40,565 nt of DNA from VMGX01 sp041658885 (lineage in GTDB: Bacteria; Patescibacteriota; Minisyncoccia; Phycocordibacterales; 21-14-all-36-13): positions 1 through 40,565 of the forward strand of contig JBAZZJ010000006.1 of the NCBI GenBank assembly GCA_041658885.1, written 5' to 3'. Numbering within the stretch: position 1 is the stretch's first letter; every line of letters starts with the position of its first letter. The notes under the pieces are model-generated. The model searched no databases, was not told the origin of the DNA, and was given only the letters and a program-made list of their open reading frames with translations. Both the position numbers and the translations under genes were made by a program. Of this stretch, positions 37,954 to 40,565 are shown piece after piece.

Positions 37954-37977
37954 TTTCTAATTCGCGCGAATTAGAAA
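37954..37977. repeat. Perfect 24-bp palindrome (TTTCTAATTCGC type)
   Basis: TTTCTAATTCGC and its complement; identical to the centre of 37013-37044. Confidence 0.85.
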
Positions 37978-37994
37978 GTAGTTTTAAAGTAAGT

Positions 37995-38038
37995 AAAAAG
38001 CTATTCTAATGTTCTTAAGAACATTAGAATAGCTTTTT
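37995..38038. repeat. Perfect 44-bp palindrome, same core as the regulator 3' end
   Basis: AAAAAGCTATTCTAATG... and its complement, centre at 38016/38017. The inner 42 bases equal 30105-30146. No gene reads into it from the left. Confidence 0.88.
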
Positions 38039-38064
38039 TGTATGGGCAGAAATCTTGTCAGATA

Positions 38065-38311
38065 AAATAAAAATCCCCACCCAGAAGACAACCCGTTAAG
38101 CTTGGCGAATTTCCCGTCTATAGGGAATTCTTGGTTGTCTCTGAAATGGGGAGCAAGTCAAATCTTTGCGCAAAGAGGTGACTTATACAATTGTGTCGTA
38201 CACAATGGATCTGTTCCAAAATTTTTTTGGACATAAAATAAGAAAATATCCTAGGAATTTTCAAACTCTCGCGCCGATGCCTTTTCGCGATAGGTATAAC
38301 AAGTACACCTA
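38065..38311 (-). ncRNA. Candidate structured RNA of about 245 nt, unknown family
   Basis: On the minus strand a promoter (38318-38345) is followed by a chain of hairpins: ATAGGT/ACCTAT at the 5' end, CGCG/CGCG, TCCAAAA/TTTTGGA, ATTGTGT/ACACAAT, and AAGTCA...TGACTT closing CTTTG-CG-CAAAG. It ends in a nested terminator: CCCC/GGGG outside, AGACAACC/GGTTGTCT, then GAATTCCC/GGGAAATTC, followed by ATTTTTATTTTA. It matches no motif of RNase P, tmRNA or SRP RNA that I know. The 99-residue minus-strand ORF overlapping it has no family features. Confidence 0.6.
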
Positions 38312-38317
38312 TTTGTG

Positions 38318-38345
38318 ATTTTAGTCTTCTGAACATCATTGTCAA
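38318..38345 (-). promoter_or_regulatory. Sigma70-type promoter of the structured RNA
   Basis: On the minus strand TTGACA (38345-38340) and TAAAAT (38323-38318) are 16 bases apart. Confidence 0.65.
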
Positions 38346-38405
38346 TTTTTTATTTAGAAAAAGTGTTAACAAGGTGTTAATAAACAAAAAAACCACCAAA
38401 ACGGC

Positions 38406-38421
38406 TTTTTCATCCATAATT
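38406..38421 (+). repeat. Copy of the post-terminator word
   Basis: TTTTTCATCCATAATT, here without a clear stem in front. On the minus strand it reads AATTATGGATGAAAAA and supplies an apparent but doubtful ATG. Confidence 0.6.
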
Positions 38422-38526
38422 ATTTTTTTGTTAAATTCTTTAAATGGCTCTAAATAAGGGTTTTTAAGTATTAATGTTTAAAATATTTCTTTAAATTTTA
38501 ATATTAAAAACCATAGCCTAATACTG
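38422..38526. other. Gene-free AT-rich stretch upstream of the 23S-side promoter
   Basis: I see no ORF with a ribosome binding site and no clear hairpin. Confidence 0.5.
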
Positions 38527-38554
38527 TTGACAACGAAATATTATTCTATATACT
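38527..38554 (+). promoter_or_regulatory. Strong sigma70-type promoter towards the 23S gene
   Basis: TTGACA (38527-38532) and TATACT (38549-38554) with a 16-base spacer. It is the best promoter visible before the 23S gene. Transcription would begin near 38561. Confidence 0.75.
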
Positions 38555-38574
38555 TATCCATTGTGTTAAGAAAT

Positions 38575-38650
38575 ATGAATGAATATAAGAAATCACTAGA
38601 AAAGCGGAGATAAAATGCTTTCTTTTGCGTTTAATCCACCGCTTTGTTAA
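38575..38650 (+). other. Two tiny leader ORFs between promoter and terminator
   Basis: ORF a (38575-38613) reads MNEYKKSLEKRR. ORF b (38615-38650) reads MLSFAFNPPLC, with GCGGAG five bases before its ATG and its stop inside the terminator stem. Translation is unproven. Confidence 0.35.
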
Positions 38651-38661
38651 GCGGTTTTTTT
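38601..38661 (+). terminator. Attenuator-like terminator with competing stem
   Basis: The terminator ACCGCTT / AAGCGGT (38638-38655) is followed by TTTTTTTC. AAAGCGG at 38601-38607 is complementary to CCGCTTT at 38639-38645, so an alternative stem would break the terminator. Confidence 0.55.
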
Positions 38662-38662
38662 C

Positions 38663-38695
38663 ATCAAAATAAGAAGCAAAGCGACTATATTTTGA
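38663..38695. repeat. Reverse copy of the hairpin near nusA
   Basis: CAAAATAAGAAGCAAAGCGA and ACTATATTTTG; reverse complement of the word at 7173-7206 with small differences. Confidence 0.5.
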
Positions 38696-38700
38696 TAGAA

Positions 38701-38804
38701 CCCCTCTCTACTTTTGTAACCAATTCACAAATTTAGTAACCAGAGAATAGAAAGTTTATTTGGTTAAAAATGTGATTAGAATCGGAAATAAAAGTAGGGA
38801 GGGG
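38701..38804. other. Long imperfect stem upstream of 23S
   Basis: CCCCTCTCTACTTTT (38701-38715) pairs with AAAAGTAGGGAGGGG (38790-38804), with one G:U. AACCA / TGGTT pairs may continue inside. It may be part of the precursor rRNA leader or an independent RNA. Confidence 0.5.
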
Positions 38805-39004
38805 TGGAAAACGACGACAGAACGATAGAAAGAATGAACTTTGAAAAATAAATATTAGTTAAGTAAAAGGTGAAATCCAAGTGTCTTTTTCGTGGCACTG
38901 GATTTAAAAGTATTTTTCATCTAGCGGAATAGAAATATTCCATATAGAAATCTTTGTTAAGTCTAAAAAGATTTAACAAAAAATTGTGGTTTATGTAGTT
39001 CCTA
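38805..39004. other. Leader immediately before the 23S rRNA
   Basis: It contains a hairpin AAATCCA...TGGATTT (about 38873-38908). I see no gene and no second clear promoter. Confidence 0.45.
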
Positions 39005-39158
39005 ACAGGAAATACATTAAGGGCGTATGGTGGATGCCTTGACTCTAAGAGGCGATGAAGGACGTGGCATGGCTGCGATAAACTTCGGGGAGGTGCCTAG
39101 CAACCTTTGATCCGAAGGTTTCCGAATGGGGAAACCCAGCGAGGTAAACCCTCGCTAT

Positions 39159-39588
39159 CTGGTAGCTAGTTATTGGTAATTAGTATCTGGTAAAATATAA
39201 ATATGAAAAGTTATAAAGATTTGGATGTATACAAAAGATCTTACGAACTTTCACTTGAGGTTCATAAACTATCTTTAAAACTTCCAAGAGAATATAAATT
39301 TGAACTTGCAGACCAAATAAGAAGAGCATCTCGTTCAATTCCTTTCAATATTGTAGAAAGTTTTGGTAGGAATAAATCCAAAAAAGACACAATAAACTAT
39401 TTAAGAGATTCTTTAGGTTCAAATGATGAGATGTTATTAAATATAAAATTTATGAAAGATGTAAATTTATTAAAACAAGATAAATTTGAGTATCTTTATT
39501 CAGAATATACAATATGCGGAAAGCAATTATATAACTTAATAAAAAGTTTAGAAAAACCAGCAACTAAAAACTAGCAACTAGCTACTAG
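39159..39588 (+). other. Intervening sequence 1 in 23S rRNA, with ORF
   Basis: The arm 39159-39194 (CTGGTAGCTAGTTATTGG...) is complementary, with mismatches and G:U pairs, to 39553-39588. The arms enclose the four-helix-bundle ORF. The position is right after the helix 9 hairpin (AGCGAGG / CCCTCGCT), where E. coli has the short helix 10. Confidence 0.88.
39203..39574 (+). CDS. 23S rRNA intervening-sequence four-helix-bundle protein
   Basis: 123 residues. The N-terminus KSYKDLDVYKRSYELSLEVH and the QIRRASRSIPFNIVESFGR segment are characteristic of the family. Four helices are predicted and no Cys-rich or catalytic motif is visible. It is encoded on the sense strand of the 23S gene inside intervening sequence 1; its last codons and stop lie in the right arm of the stem. 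The role of these proteins is not known. A distant relative lies at 34353 in the str operon. No Shine-Dalgarno is obvious. Confidence 0.92.
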   Translation: MKSYKDLDVYKRSYELSLEVHKLSLKLPREYKFELADQIRRASRSIPFNIVESFGRNKSKKDTINYLRDSLGSNDEMLLNIKFMKDVNLLKQDKFEYLYSEYTICGKQLYNLIKSLEKPATKN

Positions 39589-39645
39589 AAGTAGACCCGG
39601 GGAAGTAAAACATTTCAGTACCCGGAGGAAAAGAAAACAATCTTG

Positions 39646-39794
39646 CCCCGTCACATTTTTGTATCTGAATTACAACGCGAAGTGCGAGTAGCGAGTAGCT
39701 ACTTCCTTTATAGGCGCAGCGCTTCGCCCACGAGGTGTCTGCCTGTTCGGCAGACGCACTGCGCAAAATATTTGGAAACAAAAATGTGATGGGG
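39646..39794 (+). other. Intervening sequence 2 in 23S rRNA, no ORF
   Basis: CCCCGTCACATTTTTGT (39646-39662) pairs with ACAAAAATGTGATGGGG (39778-39794) over 17 bases with one G:U. The inside is GC-richer than the surroundings and contains hairpins such as GTCTGCC / GGCAGAC. Ordinary 23S would pass from AAGAAAACAAT to ATTCCCTTAGTAGCGG. Confidence 0.82.
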
Positions 39795-40078
39795 TGAATT
39801 ATTCCCTTAGTAGCGGCGAGCGAAACGGGAGAAGCCCAAACTAAATTTTTTCTTCGGAAAAGATTTGGGGTTGTAGGACATTAACGTTGCATTTATGCAA
39901 GAGAAGTTATAAATATATGAAATAGTTGAACAAGCTGGAAAGCTTGGCCCTAGAGGGTGATAGCCCCTTAAACGAAATTTCATATACTTCTTTGTTAGTG
40001 TTCCTGAGTATCTCAAGACACGAATGGCTTGAGAGAATCTGCCGGAACTAACCGGCAAGGCTAAATACTCTTAGAGAT

Positions 40079-40121
<43 letters not shown>

Positions 40122-40171
40122 GGAGAGGGGAGTGAAATAGACCTGAAACCATATGTCTACAAGGAGTCGGA

Positions 40172-40521
40172 GCAGAACTCTACTGAGTTCTTTATATGCG
40201 ACTACAACAAAAGAGAGCAAGCGTGATTTGCTTGAAGAAATTTACAAAGTAAGTTTAGTTGGAGTTGCTCCATTTTTACGATTAGGGAAGCGAGAGAAAA
40301 AGTCTTGAAATGAAAATTAGAATATTGAGAACGCGAGGCCAAAGGGCGTAGCGATTATTATGTATCTAATTTTATTTTTCTTGGATTTGGACCGAAAGGT
40401 ATAATACCGGTTAAGCCAACACGTGCGCGTGAAGGCGATACATTCGTCCCGAGCGAGATTTTATATCTCGCTCCCTAATTTTCTTTTATAGAATTTATAA
40501 AGAATTGAGTAGAGTTTCTGC
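40172..40521 (+). other. Intervening sequence 3 in 23S rRNA at helix 25, about 350 nt, no long ORF
   Basis: GCAGAACTCTACTGAGTTCT plus TTATA (40172-40196) pairs with TATAAAGAATTGAGTAGAGT plus TTCTGC (40496-40521) with one bulge. The inside has several clean hairpins (CAAGC/GCTTG, AAATTTAC/GTAAGTTT, AAAATTAGA/TCTAATTTT, GAGCGAGAT/ATCTCGCTC). No reading frame of useful length is visible. Confidence 0.8.
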
Positions 40522-40565
40522 GACGGCGTGCCTATTGAAGAATGAGCCAACGAGTTTAAGCTCTT

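Noticed and set aside
38065..38311. tmRNA, RNase P RNA, SRP RNA or 6S RNA
   Set aside because: The tag ORF, the GAAAG/ACAGAA core of RNase P and the GGAAG SRP apical loop are missing, and the ends do not pair as in 6S. It is left as unassigned.
38118..38417. 99-residue minus-strand ORF upstream of 23S
   Set aside because: Its ATG comes from the recurring AATTATGGATGAAAAA word, it has no ribosome binding site, and a promoter and a chain of hairpins with a terminator lie inside it. The RNA reading is better supported.
39578..40058. Two minus-strand ORFs inside 23S
   Set aside because: They lie antisense to conserved rRNA segments and show no protein features.
40172..40521. Group I intron in 23S
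   Set aside because: I could not find convincing P, Q, R, S core segments or a homing endonuclease, and the long closing stem at helix 25 fits an intervening sequence. A covariance search would decide.

Overview
The window looks like part of a Candidate Phyla Radiation (Patescibacteria) chromosome, most likely a Parcubacteria-type lineage. The DNA is AT-rich and TGA is a stop. Protein types typical of that group are present: secreted proteins with repeated GWAW..NIGWI motifs, a type IV pilus-like operon with several pseudopilins, ComEC split over two genes, REP-associated tyrosine transposases, and a 23S rRNA gene full of intervening sequences. The lineage is inferred from protein style, not from a tree.

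Layout. 1-2150: a membrane-anchor ORF and a beta-sandwich surface ORF separated only by a G8 run and a stop, then a REP-associated transposase. 2189-7084 (minus strand): nusA, two membrane or secreted proteins of unknown role, tig and clpP. 7085-12480: accessory DNA with a 622-residue tail-fibre-like secreted protein, a second copy of the anchor/surface pair, a second REP transposase and many perfect hairpins. 12566-15911: secreted proteins and a GIY-YIG protein. 16110-22862: a pilus/secretion operon (pilB, pilC, three pseudopilins and a long PilX-like protein), interrupted by miniature inverted-repeat elements. 23004-32793: tpiA, a HIT protein with a metallopeptidase-like partner, recJ, rnhA, comEC in two pieces around a winged-helix gene, rpmB and a site-2 protease. 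32861-36915: a small hypothetical gene, then rpsL, rpsG, a four-helix-bundle gene and fusA. 36916-39004: palindromes, two small minus-strand genes, a probable structured RNA and an attenuator-like leader. 39005 to the end: the 5' part of a 23S rRNA gene, with no 16S gene upstream.

Four observations matter most. (1) The two anchor/surface pairs have diverged at many synonymous sites, yet both keep an identical G8 run, a stop right after it, and an open -1 frame that would join the two ORFs into a single exported protein. (2) The four-helix-bundle gene between rpsG and fusA belongs to the family of the ORF found in the 23S intervening sequence, and like that ORF it sits between long inverted repeats. 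(3) Each REP transposase has its own palindrome class; in one, the palindrome has entered the transposase ORF twice, in frame. (4) Families of long perfect palindromes and a roughly 112-bp inverted-repeat element are spread across the window, including one occupied-versus-empty site comparison inside the pilin operon. A minus-strand RNA candidate of about 245 nt (38065-38311), with its own promoter and terminator, matches no family I recognise.
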